Below, in pieces: positions 24,549 through 34,337 of a stretch of DNA of 64,000 nucleotides. The DNA lies in the NCBI GenBank assembly GCA_002327985.1, contig DCVM01000184.1, positions 3,869 through 67,868 of the forward strand, read 5' to 3'. The notes under the pieces are model-generated. The model ran no database searches. It was given only the letters and a program-made list of their open reading frames with translations, and was not told where the DNA came from. The DNA is from Syntrophaceae bacterium UBA2188 (GTDB lineage Bacteria; Desulfobacterota; BSN033; UBA1163). The first letter of the stretch is position 1; every line of letters starts with the position of its first letter. The position numbers and the translations under genes are program-made.

Positions 24549-25988
24549 TTATTCTCTTACAGGCATAATTTTCCAAAAGTATCCATAGATCCCCCGTGCC
24601 TCATCCACATACTTTCTCCGGAAGGTCATTTTCATTGGCATCCCCACCTTCAAAGAACCTGACTCGCAGTCTGTGATATCGAAATTGAATCTCCCCCCCC
24701 CCTCAAAATCAATCAAGCCATACATTTGGGGAGCAGAGAGACTAAAGGCCAGGTGATCCTCTGTAAAGCTGAAGAGCTTCCCTTTTTTATTAGAGAAGCG
24801 GTAGGGTTCCATCTCATCGATTGCGCTACAGTTCGGGTTGACACAAATCCTCTGGGGGGGATATTGAGGGGTACCACATCGGTTACATTTCGAACCATAC
24901 AGAGCTAAGATCGCCTTTCGTTCCCTCCAAGCCTGAACCAGTTGAGTCGGCCCCACTTCTCCGCGAAGTCCAGTTTCCACTGGAAGGATCCCGCGGAAGG
25001 CTAAGTATTTTTCGTAACTGGTGAGTTCCCTTCCTGATTTGAAATATTCTTTTATTCCGGTTTCAATGCTCTTAGTTTTGATCTCCTCGGTCACTGTAAA
25101 CCACAGAGCCTCACTTCCATTCCCATAGCTGACGGCGAGAAGATGGTCTCCTGGTTTTGCCTCTTCAAGGGCTGCAGCCAACATCATCAAAGATGTCGCT
25201 GTGCCACACTCACCAATTTTTGGATACAATGGTTCTTGAATTTGCTCAGGCTTGAATCCTAACCGTTTTCCCAATTGGGAATGTTCTCTGGGATGGATAC
25301 AAGGATAAATTAATTTGCTAACGGCCTTACTTTCGAGCCCATATTTTTTGAATAATCCGAGGATGGCTTCTGGGATAAACTGATTATATCCTTCGTCTCG
25401 GATCCATCTCTCTTCCGAGGTCCGATCAAATTTATCAAACTCCGATCTCCAATGGTCCGGAAAGTCATAGGAAACAGAAAAAAAACCCTCAAGGCTAGCG
25501 ACCACTTCTTCACTCCCAATGAGGAAGGCTGCTGCCCCATCTCCGAAAGCATACTCTTGAGCACTTCCTGGTTTTCCCAAGCGACAATCCGAAGCGCAAA
25601 TTAAGGCATTTCTTGCTCCTTTTGACTGAACCGACTCACAGGAAGAGAGAAGGGCTCCAGTTCCTGCTTTAAGAGAATTGGTAAAATCACTTGTCCTAAT
25701 AGAAGACCGGAGATCAAGGGCTGCGGCAATGATTGATGCACTCTCTCTTTCTTTATAAGGTGAAGTGGTGGTGGCAAAGTAAAGACCATCAACCTTATTT
25801 TGGTCGAATGGTCCAAGGCATTTCATCCCTGCTGCAACGGCCATGGTGAGGCTATCTTCATCAGAATTGGCGATGGCTTTCTCACCTGGGACTCCTACTG
25901 GATTCAGCCAACCCATCGCTGTGAAAATAGTCTTACGATTCATCCGATATTGAGGGATATAGATGCCAAAAGAAATAATTCCAACCAC
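24549..25988 (-). CDS. HMG-CoA-synthase-like (inactive) domain fused to zinc-ribbon DUF35; module copy 2
   Basis: A 479-residue paralogue of 12693-14126. The three catalytic positions are again lost and fall at the same residue numbers: Thr74 (FATTTSPY), Leu106 (NSLKAGT) and Pro229 (IYPCIH). The DUF35 part carries KCNRCG and a second Cys pair, ICVNPNC. GTG 25988 has AAGGAG eight bases upstream; the longer frame overlaps the TRAP gene. Retention of the same substitutions in two diverged copies indicates a conserved non-catalytic role, which I infer to be a scaffold joining thiolase and CoA substrate. Confidence 0.85.
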   Translation of the reverse strand: MVGIISFGIYIPQYRMNRKTIFTAMGWLNPVGVPGEKAIANSDEDSLTMAVAAGMKCLGPFDQNKVDGLYFATTTSPYKERESASIIAAALDLRSSIRTSDFTNSLKAGTGALLSSCESVQSKGARNALICASDCRLGKPGSAQEYAFGDGAAAFLIGSEEVVASLEGFFSVSYDFPDHWRSEFDKFDRTSEERWIRDEGYNQFIPEAILGLFKKYGLESKAVSKLIYPCIHPREHSQLGKRLGFKPEQIQEPLYPKIGECGTATSLMMLAAALEEAKPGDHLLAVSYGNGSEALWFTVTEEIKTKSIETGIKEYFKSGRELTSYEKYLAFRGILPVETGLRGEVGPTQLVQAWRERKAILALYGSKCNRCGTPQYPPQRICVNPNCSAIDEMEPYRFSNKKGKLFSFTEDHLAFSLSAPQMYGLIDFEGGGRFNFDITDCESGSLKVGMPMKMTFRRKYVDEARGIYGYFWKIMPVRE

Positions 25989-26008
25989 TTCTCTTTCTCC
26001 TTGCTTCT

Positions 26009-27328
26009 CTATCGAGTCATCATTGTCCTGGGGAGCCAGAGGGCAAGCTCCGGAAAAACCATAACTAAAACGAGACAAATAGCTTGGCACAAAACATAAG
26101 GAACGACCGAACGATAAATATTCGCCATAGATATCTCCGGAGGAACCACCCCTTTCATATAAAAAAGGTTAAATCCGAAAGGAGGTGTAATGTAGGCCAT
26201 TTCCATATTGATGGTGAACAGGATTCCGAACCAGAGTTTGTCAAAACCAAGTGATAGAACAATCGGTACAAATACAGGGGCACAGATTAAAAGGATGCCC
26301 ATAGGATCAAGAAAACAACCCATGACAAACCATATCAATTGCATCATCATCATGATAATCCAGCGATTTAAACCAAATGAAACAATGGTATCAGTCAGCC
26401 ATTTTGTGACCCCCGTGATGCCATAAATATGAGAAAATGAAACAGCACCAATGATAATCCAGAAGATCATCCCGGAAATTTTTAGGGTGTCGAGGAGAGC
26501 TTTGTTGATACTTCTCCAGCTTAATCTTCTCTGTATCAGACCGCATAGGATCGCTCCGAAAGCGCCTACTCCTGCAGCTTCCGTGGGGGTACAAACACCC
26601 ATGTAAATCACTCCCAAAACCAAAAGAATCAAGAGTAGCGGCATTGTAACAGCCTTCAGGCTACGGAGACCTTCTTTAAAAGAGAAGGTCCTCTTATCGG
26701 GAGGGCCAAGTTGAGGATTGATGAGACACCTGATAGCGATATATCCGATAAATATAAGCGCCAGGATAATACCTGGAATCATCCCTCCCATAAACAGTTG
26801 TCCTACAGATTCATCACAGAGAGAGCCATAAATGACCATGATGACGCTAGGGGGAATAAGAATACCAAGAGCCCCTCCAGCACTGATACATCCTACAGCT
26901 ATGTTTTTGTTGTATCCACGCTTTAGCATGGAAGGTAAAGCGATCAAGCCCATACTTACCGTTGCCACCCCACTCAATCCTGTCATGGCTGCAAAGATGG
27001 CACAGATGGCAACCGTTCCGATAGCAAGACCACCGGGCAACCGTCCCAACCATTTATAGGCAACGTCATACAGATCATCGGCAATACGGGTGAGGAAGAG
27101 CAGGTTTCCCATAAAGACAAAAAGAGGGACAGCAAGGAGAATGAAACTGGAAGTTTCAGAAATGGCTGTATTGACAATCATATTTAGTGCTTGAGGCCCC
27201 ATTAATAATAATGTCAAGAAAACTGCAATCCCCCCTAAGGTAAAACCAATGGGCTGGCCCAAGGCTAAAAACACCAAAAGAGGAATAAACAGGAGAAGCA
27301 GTAACTGCCACATTTCAAGATTAAGCAT
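26009..27328 (-). CDS. dctM: TRAP transporter, large permease (DctM)
   Basis: A 439-residue, strongly hydrophobic protein with 12 or more membrane segments and DctM signatures such as GGIAVFLTLLLMG, ISAGGALGILIPPS and CTPTEAAGVGAFGA. It is the sodium-driven transport channel of a three-part TRAP system with the next two genes upstream, importing a carboxylate. It sits at the junction between the transporter set and the second thiolase/HMGCS-like module, 20 bases upstream of the latter, so the imported acid may feed that module. Confidence 0.95.
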   Translation of the reverse strand: MLNLEMWQLLLLLFIPLLVFLALGQPIGFTLGGIAVFLTLLLMGPQALNMIVNTAISETSSFILLAVPLFVFMGNLLFLTRIADDLYDVAYKWLGRLPGGLAIGTVAICAIFAAMTGLSGVATVSMGLIALPSMLKRGYNKNIAVGCISAGGALGILIPPSVIMVIYGSLCDESVGQLFMGGMIPGIILALIFIGYIAIRCLINPQLGPPDKRTFSFKEGLRSLKAVTMPLLLILLVLGVIYMGVCTPTEAAGVGAFGAILCGLIQRRLSWRSINKALLDTLKISGMIFWIIIGAVSFSHIYGITGVTKWLTDTIVSFGLNRWIIMMMMQLIWFVMGCFLDPMGILLICAPVFVPIVLSLGFDKLWFGILFTINMEMAYITPPFGFNLFYMKGVVPPEISMANIYRSVVPYVLCQAICLVLVMVFPELALWLPRTMMTR

Positions 27329-27341
27329 GAACTCTCCGGAA

Positions 27342-27884
27342 CTATTGAATATTCTTTGCTATCACTTGGGAACCCAGAATCGCTATTCTTAAATTATTAA
27401 AAAACTTGATTAACCCCTGGAGGCAAAGAAGACCAGCTCCTATTGGAATAGCAAAACGGATGGGGAAGATAGGCCAGTAGGGTTCGATGACCATACGATC
27501 TCCATGAATCAAATCCCTCCAAGCAATTTTCCACCCATATTTAATCAGAACAAAACAGAGAGAGAAAAACAAGAAGGAAGTAAACACATCTACCCAAGCT
27601 CTTGTCCGGGGCCGAAAGCGGTTATATAGAATATCCACAGTGACATGACCTCCTCCTTTTAAAACATAACCTCCACTTAAAAGAGCCATGATTGGGAGAA
27701 GGTAGATCTGGTTTATCTCCAGAGCCCAAGCGGCAGAGGCTCTAAAAAAATATCGGACAATCACATCGTAGAGAACCAGACACATCATCAAAAATATAGT
27801 CCAGGATACAATCCTTCCCAACCATTCATTGCAAAAGGAAATCGCTTCTCCAATCTTTTTAAACACGAATTCAATATTCGACAT
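27342..27884 (-). CDS. dctQ: TRAP transporter, small permease (DctQ)
   Basis: A 180-residue protein with four hydrophobic helices (for example VSWTIFLMMCLVLYDVIVRY), and the DctQ-typical polar segment after helix 1. It forms the membrane complex with DctM. The order binding protein, small permease, large permease is standard for DctPQM. Confidence 0.92.
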   Translation of the reverse strand: MSNIEFVFKKIGEAISFCNEWLGRIVSWTIFLMMCLVLYDVIVRYFFRASAAWALEINQIYLLPIMALLSGGYVLKGGGHVTVDILYNRFRPRTRAWVDVFTSFLFFSLCFVLIKYGWKIAWRDLIHGDRMVIEPYWPIFPIRFAIPIGAGLLCLQGLIKFFNNLRIAILGSQVIAKNIQ

Positions 27885-27944
27885 GTCTCTCTCCTGGAGC
27901 AGCCTTTGTTGCAGTCAGAAAATCTCTTGGTATAGTTTCCTTTG

Positions 27945-28964
27945 CTACTTTTTCTCCGCTTTTACCTTTAAAATAATGTCCATCAACTTTCGACAGGTTG
28001 GGCTCTTGGAAGCGGCCTGTTCCCAGAATGGTTTGGCACCATCAGTAAATATTCTCTCCATTCCCTTCGTAGGATAAATAATATTCACTCCTTTTGGCTT
28101 AGCTTCTTCGACGATCCCATTATTCATCTCCTCTGCAATTTTTGCTGCTCTTCCGACAAGTTCTTTGCCCACCTCCTTCATGGTCTTCTGGACATCCTTG
28201 GGCAAGGTATTAAAGGATTTCAAGTTGAAGTATAAATCAACTTCCACATTATCATGGATATTCAGCATCGCGACATATTTGCAAACTTCCCAGAACTTAT
28301 AATCCTTCAACGTATAGACCGGCCAAAAAATTCCATCCATGGTGCCTCTTTGTAGAGCGGTATAGATTTCTGCTGGGATGATATTCACAGGCGCCGCCCC
28401 AAAGGTTTTTATAAAATCAGCCTCCACACCGAGGGCTCTGATCCGCTTCCCCTTGAAATCATCCAGTTTGTTTACAGGGAAGTTTGAAATGAGAGGAAAG
28501 GCCCCCGAACCGATGACCGAGATTTGATGGAGACTGAACTTTGCCATGGCTTCATTCAAAATATTTAGATATTCCGTCTCCGTCCAAATCTTTATATATT
28601 CCTTGGCTGTCCAAATGCATGGAGCCCATCCCACATCGCCTTCAGGGAGTTTTCCTGCGTCGTAATGTAAAGAACAGAGAGTTCCTTCAGCCACTCCGTC
28701 AGCTACGGACTCAAAGGCTTCGGCTGATTTAAACAGCATGTTCATAGGGAGAATTTCGAAAGTGATTTTCCCCCCTGTTCGTTTATTCACTTCATCGGCC
28801 CACCATGTCAGCTGTCGTGTTACATGGCTAGTGGGACTATAAGTGGATTGGATACGCCATTTGATCGCCTTGACGGTCTGAGAGAGTGCCTCCTTCGGTG
28901 CATAGATGACTAAGATGGTTGCCAATAAAAATAAGATTGCTAAATAGATTGCTGTCTTTTTCAT
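27945..28964 (-). CDS. dctP: TRAP transporter, periplasmic solute-binding protein (DctP)
   Basis: A 339-residue protein with a signal peptide (two Lys, then IYLAILFLLATILVIYA) and the DctP fold: KWRIQSTYSP at the mature start, LGVEADFIKTFGAAPVNI with the family Arg/Pro region, and AEIYTALQRGTMDGIFWP. It binds a carboxylate in the periplasm and delivers it to DctQM. Binding proteins of this subgroup are linked to 2-oxo acids, aromatic acids and other monocarboxylates; the ligand is not predictable. Confidence 0.94.
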   Translation of the reverse strand: MKKTAIYLAILFLLATILVIYAPKEALSQTVKAIKWRIQSTYSPTSHVTRQLTWWADEVNKRTGGKITFEILPMNMLFKSAEAFESVADGVAEGTLCSLHYDAGKLPEGDVGWAPCIWTAKEYIKIWTETEYLNILNEAMAKFSLHQISVIGSGAFPLISNFPVNKLDDFKGKRIRALGVEADFIKTFGAAPVNIIPAEIYTALQRGTMDGIFWPVYTLKDYKFWEVCKYVAMLNIHDNVEVDLYFNLKSFNTLPKDVQKTMKEVGKELVGRAAKIAEEMNNGIVEEAKPKGVNIIYPTKGMERIFTDGAKPFWEQAASKSPTCRKLMDIILKVKAEKK

Positions 28965-28994
28965 AGTCCATCCTCCTCTAATTGATTTATTTTC

Positions 28995-29651
28995 TTAAAG
29001 CATAAACTCTTGCAGACTCTTGCTGACGATGAGCTTAGGTTCTGTGACAGTCTGAACTTCTTCCAGGCTCAGACCAGGTACAATTTCTTTTAGAAGTAGA
29101 CCTTCTTGAGTAACATCGATATAAGCCAAATCCGTAATGATGGTGCTTACCACTCCTTTCGCGGTGACCGGAAGGCTACATTCATTGACAATCTTGATCT
29201 TACCTTCACGGGTTACATGTTCCATTAAGACAATGACCCGCTTCACGCCACTACATATATCCATAATTCCACCCGGAGTGCTCAAGACGTCTTTCTTTTC
29301 CTTATAATTGGCTAAGTCTCCCCTCTCTGAGACCTGAAAGGCACCCACAATCGCCACATCGATATACCCTCCTCTAAGCATGACAAAGGAAGTGGAAACG
29401 TCGAAAAAGGAAACCCCTGGTTTCATCCCCACAGGAACAGCAGAGGCATCGATCAACTCATAATCCATGAGTTCCTCATCCCAAATCGTTGGGGCATATC
29501 CCAAAGCACCGTTCTCCGATTGAAATATTATCTCTTCTTCTACAAAATCCTTGACCTGACTTGGCAAGCCGGTACCTAAATTAACATACATCCCCTCTTT
29601 CAATTCATTCGCTGCCCTTAGACACATGAGTTCTCTAGTCAGCCCCTTCAT
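28995..29651 (-). CDS. Class I CoA-transferase, beta subunit
   Basis: A 218-residue subunit of the 3-oxoacid/glutaconate CoA-transferase family. The catalytic Glu lies in SENGALGY near residue 47, and GTGLP and GAFQVSERGDLANY are family motifs. It overlaps the alpha-subunit gene by 17 bases. The heteromer transfers CoA through a glutamyl-CoA intermediate, for example from acetyl- or succinyl-CoA to the imported acid. Confidence 0.93.
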   Translation of the reverse strand: MKGLTRELMCLRAANELKEGMYVNLGTGLPSQVKDFVEEEIIFQSENGALGYAPTIWDEELMDYELIDASAVPVGMKPGVSFFDVSTSFVMLRGGYIDVAIVGAFQVSERGDLANYKEKKDVLSTPGGIMDICSGVKRVIVLMEHVTREGKIKIVNECSLPVTAKGVVSTIITDLAYIDVTQEGLLLKEIVPGLSLEEVQTVTEPKLIVSKSLQEFML

Positions 29652-30372
29652 CCACTCTTCTCCCCTTTGTCTTTACAACCTGCTTCAGCCACCAATCGAC
29701 CTTTGGTTTTTCCTGAGTGAGTACCACACGATTAACAAAAATGCCGGGGATATGGGTAGCCTCTGGGTCGATGCCTCCAGGCTCTACCATCTCGTCCACT
29801 TCAACGATGGTGATTTTAGCTGCCATGGCCATCACAGGATTATAATTTTTTGTCGTAAGGCGACAACAAACATTACCAAACCGATCTCCTTTATGTCCTT
29901 TGACAAAGGCATAGTCGAGAGGCATTGGAAATTCTAAGAGGTATTCTTTATTATTGAAAACCCTTTTCTCCTTCCCTCTTTCCATTTCAGTCCCTATGCC
30001 CACTGGGCAATAAAAAGGTCCTAAACCAGCTCCTGCAGCCCTCAATCTCTCAGCCAGAGATCCCATTGGAATGATTTCTACTTCAAGTTCTCCACGCCTC
30101 CATAACTCCTCAAGAGGATTCAAATGTCGTGCCTTAAGCCCCCAAGAGGGATAAGGACTGATCAACTTTTGGATTGAGCCACTTTCAATGAGGGCTCCAT
30201 AGGAAGTTGGCGTCATCCCCACGATGGTAAGATTTTTTACTTTTCTCACTGCCAAAGCTTTGACCAAGGTAAGGGGTGACCCCGCATAAGAAAAACCACC
30301 CACTCCAATGGTTGAACCATCGGGAATATCTGCTATCGCTTCTTCGGGGGAATTCTTAAATTTATTAATCAT
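29635..30372 (-). CDS. Class I CoA-transferase, alpha subunit
   Basis: A 245-residue partner of the preceding subunit. The oxyanion-type Gly-rich motif reads TIGVGGFSYAGSPL near residues 21-34, and the C-terminal half carries EVDEMVEPGGIDPEATHIPG, typical of GctA/AtoD-like subunits. It is the upstream gene of the pair and follows the crotonase gene by 20 bases. Confidence 0.92.
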   Translation of the reverse strand: MINKFKNSPEEAIADIPDGSTIGVGGFSYAGSPLTLVKALAVRKVKNLTIVGMTPTSYGALIESGSIQKLISPYPSWGLKARHLNPLEELWRRGELEVEIIPMGSLAERLRAAGAGLGPFYCPVGIGTEMERGKEKRVFNNKEYLLEFPMPLDYAFVKGHKGDRFGNVCCRLTTKNYNPVMAMAAKITIVEVDEMVEPGGIDPEATHIPGIFVNRVVLTQEKPKVDWWLKQVVKTKGRRVDEGAD

Positions 30373-30392
30373 CGTTACAACTCACCCCTATT

Positions 30393-31181
30393 CTATTTTC
30401 CCTTATAGTTAGGCTTTCGCTTTTCAGCAAAAGCCTTGGGTCCTTCCCAAGCGTCTTCAGATTCCCTTACTTTACTCAATAGAAGTGTTTCAAAACGTAA
30501 TCCTTCGTTTAAGGGCATTTGAATTCCTTTATAAGCTGCTTCTTTAACCGCCCTGACTGCCAAAGGACCGTTTTCATTGATTCGATTGGCAAGGGTAAGG
30601 GCGGTTGGCATTAATTCAGCTAAGGGAACTACTCGGTTTACCAAACCAACCCGAAAGGCTTCCTGTGCACTGATGAGGTCCCCGGTCATGAGGATCTCCA
30701 AAGCGATGCCAAAAGGAATGAAGCGAGGGAGCCTCTGTGTTCCACCCGCACCAGGAATGATCGCTTGGGTTACCTCTCGAAGACCCAATTGGGCATTCTC
30801 TGCGGCAATCCGGATGTCACAGGTTAAGGCCAACTCCAACCCCGCGCCAATGGCAAAACCGTTGATCGCAGCAATCACTGGCTTGGGCATTTCCAGATAC
30901 TTTGTGGGCGTTGCCTCTGGCAAAGCTGAAACAAATGGACGCCCCTCTTTCTCCGCCTCTGTTTTGAGATGAGCCATCTCTTTAAGATCCTGCCCTGCAC
31001 AAAAGGCTTTGTCCCCTATGGCCGTCAAAATGATCGTCCACACCTCCGGATCATTCTTAAGATCGATCCATGCCTCTGTGATCTCCCTCCAGGTTTGGTA
31101 ATTCATGGCATTATAGCTTTCAGGACGATTTATTTTTAAAATTCCAATCTTTTCTCTCTTTTCAATGAGAAGCGTCGACAT
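30393..31181 (-). CDS. Enoyl-CoA hydratase (crotonase), both catalytic Glu present
   Basis: A 262-residue crotonase starting at ATG 31181, which follows GGAGG by about seven bases (the frame extends to 31214). The oxyanion site is CAGQDLKEM, and both hydratase glutamates are present, in GAGLELALTCD and LREVTQAIIPGAGGTQRLPR. It should hydrate a 2-enoyl-CoA. It lies between the fused TRAP permease and the class I CoA-transferase genes, so import, CoA transfer and hydration are probably co-expressed. Confidence 0.92.
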   Translation of the reverse strand: MSTLLIEKREKIGILKINRPESYNAMNYQTWREITEAWIDLKNDPEVWTIILTAIGDKAFCAGQDLKEMAHLKTEAEKEGRPFVSALPEATPTKYLEMPKPVIAAINGFAIGAGLELALTCDIRIAAENAQLGLREVTQAIIPGAGGTQRLPRFIPFGIALEILMTGDLISAQEAFRVGLVNRVVPLAELMPTALTLANRINENGPLAVRAVKEAAYKGIQMPLNEGLRFETLLLSKVRESEDAWEGPKAFAEKRKPNYKGK

Positions 31182-31240
31182 CTTTTTCCCCTCCATTTTA
31201 TTCAAATGAATCATCTTTATCTAAAATCTGAAATGAGAAC

Positions 31241-33133
31241 TCACCTCCGACTCAGAGTAACCTGTCTCAAATTTCTGATATATTTAAACAAGAAAGCAGC
31301 TCCAAGTAACCCCAAACCAATAAAATCTGAGGTATAGCCGGGTTTAATCAAAGTTAACCCTCCTAAACCCAATAAAATTCTTTCAATAAGATTGATTCCC
31401 CCTTGAGTATAAAGATAGCCTTCGATCATCATGCCGAAGCAAATCGTACCCAGTAAGGCTGTAGAAATCGCCAATACTAACTCTACTGTTGAACCTTTTA
31501 GAAGTAGGGCAGGATTATAAACAAAAAAGTACGGCACGATAAAGGCAATTAACCCGAGCCGCCATGCTGCATACCCTGTTTTCATGGGGTCACTGCCTGC
31601 AATAGCGGCACCTGCATAAGCACCGATAGCTACTGGTGGTGTAATCATTGAAAGACAACCAAAATAGAAGATAAAAAGGTGAGCGGCCAAGGGTTGCACT
31701 CCTAATTTTATTAATACAGGCGCAATCAAGAGAGCGAGAATGAGATAAGCAGCAAGGGTTGTCATCCCCATTCCGAAAATCATACTTAAGATCATGGATA
31801 AGACTAACAATAATAGAAGTTGCTTCCCAGCCACAGCCTCCAACATCGTGGCGATACCAATTCCAAGATTCGTAAGACTGACCATCCCGATTATAATTCC
31901 AGCAGCCGCACAAGCAATCGTCACAAGTACCATATCTTTTGCAGTCTGGACCAAAGCCTCATATATCTTACGCGGTCCCATGCGATAATCCTTGTTTAAA
32001 TACGATAAGATGGTAGTGAGGAAAATAGCATAAAGGCATGCCTTCATAGGGGACCATCCTATGGACAACAAATAAATTAAAAGGATTACTGGAGGCAATA
32101 AGAACCACCCTGAAACAAGCGTTTTTTTAATGTTCGGTAATTCATTTCGCGGGAGGCCCTTTAGACCGGTCTTCACTGCAACCAAGTCCACCGATATAAA
32201 CAGGCTAAGGAAGTAGAGGACGGCCGGCAAAAAAGCTCCTATACAGACATCCCAATAGCTGATATCGAGGATTTCCGCCATGACAAAAGCGGCCGTTCCC
32301 ATCACCGGAGGCATGATTTGACCCCCTGTCGATGCAACGGCTTCGATAGCACCTGCAATTTTCGGCGAATATCCGGTTCTTTTCATTAAGGGAATCGTAA
32401 ACGAGCCTGTCCCTGTCACATTGGCTACAACACTCCCGCTTAACATCCCAAATAGAGAGCTTGCTATAACTGCCATTTTAGCAGGACCACCCCTCATCCA
32501 ACCAAAGAGGGAGAAAGGGAGATCGGTGAAGAATTTAATGGCCCCAGAGACTCGAAGGAATGCACTAAAAGCAATAAAGACAATGATCACTGTTGAAGCA
32601 ACATACAAAGCAGTACCAAATACACCGCGTGGCGTCAAAGCAACCCAGGTAAGGATATAGTTTGGCTTAAAGCCACCGTGACGGATGACGTCCGGCATAT
32701 AAGGGCCAATAAAACCATAGAATATGAAAATAAGCGGTATGATAACGAGGGACAAACCAAGGGTTCTCCGAGTAGCTTCGAAAATGAGAATCAATACCAC
32801 AGAGCCTACAACCAAATCTAAAGGGGTACCCACCACTAATTGGAGTAATGCCATTTCTCTCTTCATGAGATAAACAAGGCTAATGACTGAAAGGGCTGAA
32901 AGAAAACAATCGAAGAAGAATGTCCAACCCCTCTGCCGTTTCTTAAACATTGGAGTTGACATAAAGCAAAACACTAGGCCAGTGAGTAGAAGAAGACCCC
33001 GCTGAATCATTGGGGTGAGTTGTCCGAAATAAGCTGTGAAAAGATAAAAAACAGAGGTCCCCGAACCCAAAACTGATAAAGCAATACTTAAGAGTTTAAT
33101 ATTATCTGCAGGTCTATCCATTTCTTTTTTCAT
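31241..33133 (-). CDS. TRAP transporter fused permease (TAXI type), copy 1
   Basis: A 630-residue membrane protein in which the small and large TRAP permeases are fused: about four N-terminal helices, then a DctM-like part with ASTGGQIMPPVMGTAAFVMA and GVQPLAAHLFIFYFGCLSMI. This is the 4TM/12TM fusion found with TAXI binding proteins. It works with the binding protein encoded upstream, from which a 13-bp perfect hairpin separates it. A closely related copy is at 39966-41840. Confidence 0.94.
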   Translation of the reverse strand: MKKEMDRPADNIKLLSIALSVLGSGTSVFYLFTAYFGQLTPMIQRGLLLLTGLVFCFMSTPMFKKRQRGWTFFFDCFLSALSVISLVYLMKREMALLQLVVGTPLDLVVGSVVLILIFEATRRTLGLSLVIIPLIFIFYGFIGPYMPDVIRHGGFKPNYILTWVALTPRGVFGTALYVASTVIIVFIAFSAFLRVSGAIKFFTDLPFSLFGWMRGGPAKMAVIASSLFGMLSGSVVANVTGTGSFTIPLMKRTGYSPKIAGAIEAVASTGGQIMPPVMGTAAFVMAEILDISYWDVCIGAFLPAVLYFLSLFISVDLVAVKTGLKGLPRNELPNIKKTLVSGWFLLPPVILLIYLLSIGWSPMKACLYAIFLTTILSYLNKDYRMGPRKIYEALVQTAKDMVLVTIACAAAGIIIGMVSLTNLGIGIATMLEAVAGKQLLLLLVLSMILSMIFGMGMTTLAAYLILALLIAPVLIKLGVQPLAAHLFIFYFGCLSMITPPVAIGAYAGAAIAGSDPMKTGYAAWRLGLIAFIVPYFFVYNPALLLKGSTVELVLAISTALLGTICFGMMIEGYLYTQGGINLIERILLGLGGLTLIKPGYTSDFIGLGLLGAAFLFKYIRNLRQVTLSRR

Positions 33134-33226
33134 CTATATCTTTCCAATCACATCCTCAAGCAAGCTTCTGACGGTCATTTATTATTAAATGACTCTCATT
33201 CAAATTTGACAGGGGGATTCCGCGAT

Positions 33227-33255
33227 AAGGGAGGTGAAGTTTTGAACTTCACCTC
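33227..33255. other. Perfect 13-bp hairpin between binding protein and permease genes
   Basis: GGGAGGTGAAGTT (33227-33239) pairs with AACTTCACCTCCC (33243-33255) across a three-base loop. It begins 19 bases after the TAXI binding-protein stop. On the minus strand no U-run follows, so it is more likely an mRNA-stabilising or partial read-through structure that raises binding-protein expression over permease than a full terminator. Confidence 0.7.
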
Positions 33256-33273
33256 CCAGCCTTCGCCTAACCT

Positions 33274-34275
33274 TTATTTCAACAGGCCCTTTTCCTTGAA
33301 GAATTTCTGAGCTCCAGGATGTCTGGGGATGGGACCTTCCAAAGGAATGAAATCTTTGTTAGAAGCATCGCCGCACGCTCGTCTGTGGATGGCAATGGCT
33401 TCTTCTGTGTTCTCCCACCATATTTTACACAATTCATACACCGCATTATCAGGGACCTTTTTATCTGCCAAGAAAAGGGCGGCAACACCAAAAGAGGGAA
33501 TTCCCTTATCGACTTTTGGATAAATACCTGGTAAAAATGAATAGCGGACAAAATAACCGGGGTATTTCTTTTCAATCTTTTGTAATACATTTTCTGGGAC
33601 AGGAATGAGTCGGCTACGTTCACTAGTGAAAAGATCAATGAAGGAGGGATTTCCTGGTCCAATGCCCACTGTAATCGCATCGTACGTCCCATCTCGTAAC
33701 CCTGAAACCATATCCCCCGTACTTGCAGAATGTCGATACTTACGTTTTAAGCCTGTTGCTTCATCCACAATTTGACTCATATTATGTGCCAACGAACCAG
33801 GGGCATACATCACTGTGTTTTTGTCCATTAAATCTTCAAATGTTTTTATTGGAGATTTGTCAAGGACCACAATATGATACGGGATGACAGCCGTCACCCA
33901 CATGAGTCTAAAATCTTTATAGGGTTTCCCCTCGAAATCCTTAATTCCTTCCACATGCCAACCCACCTGGAAACCAGAAGCCCATCCAATCTGACATACT
34001 TGATCCGCCATAAGCTTCTGGTTGTCGAGCCAGCTTTTCGTCATCATCAAGTCAAACCGCAAAAAATCACTATATGCTTCAAATTTTTTTAATGCCGTGG
34101 AAATCATGTGGCCTGCTGTTTGCTCCGGACCTACAGCAATTCTCAGAGTCACTGGCGGTCGTTTCTGTACTTGGGCTGAAACCGGTTCAGGAATACCTGT
34201 GACGAAAGGCAGTACGATTAGACTCAAAATAAGGTAAATACTTCCCACCAATATCAATGATCTCGTCTTTTTCAT
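33274..34275 (-). CDS. TAXI-family TRAP solute-binding protein, copy 1
   Basis: A 333-residue periplasmic protein with a clear signal peptide (KKTRSLILVGSIYLILSLIV). Family features include VTLRIAVGPEQTAGHMISTA at the mature start, a conserved GLRDGTYDAITVGIGPGNPS region and VPDNAVYELCKIWWEN near the C-terminus. TAXI proteins bind small acids such as glutamate-like or aromatic compounds. It delivers to the fused permease downstream. Confidence 0.92.
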   Translation of the reverse strand: MKKTRSLILVGSIYLILSLIVLPFVTGIPEPVSAQVQKRPPVTLRIAVGPEQTAGHMISTALKKFEAYSDFLRFDLMMTKSWLDNQKLMADQVCQIGWASGFQVGWHVEGIKDFEGKPYKDFRLMWVTAVIPYHIVVLDKSPIKTFEDLMDKNTVMYAPGSLAHNMSQIVDEATGLKRKYRHSASTGDMVSGLRDGTYDAITVGIGPGNPSFIDLFTSERSRLIPVPENVLQKIEKKYPGYFVRYSFLPGIYPKVDKGIPSFGVAALFLADKKVPDNAVYELCKIWWENTEEAIAIHRRACGDASNKDFIPLEGPIPRHPGAQKFFKEKGLLK

Positions 34276-34337
34276 TTTTTCCCTCCCACCTTTAATTAAA
34301 TTCTTTTTAAATTATCTCACAACCCAAATTAAGATTA

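Noticed and set aside
33227..33255. Intrinsic terminator
   Set aside because: No U-run follows the stem on the minus strand.
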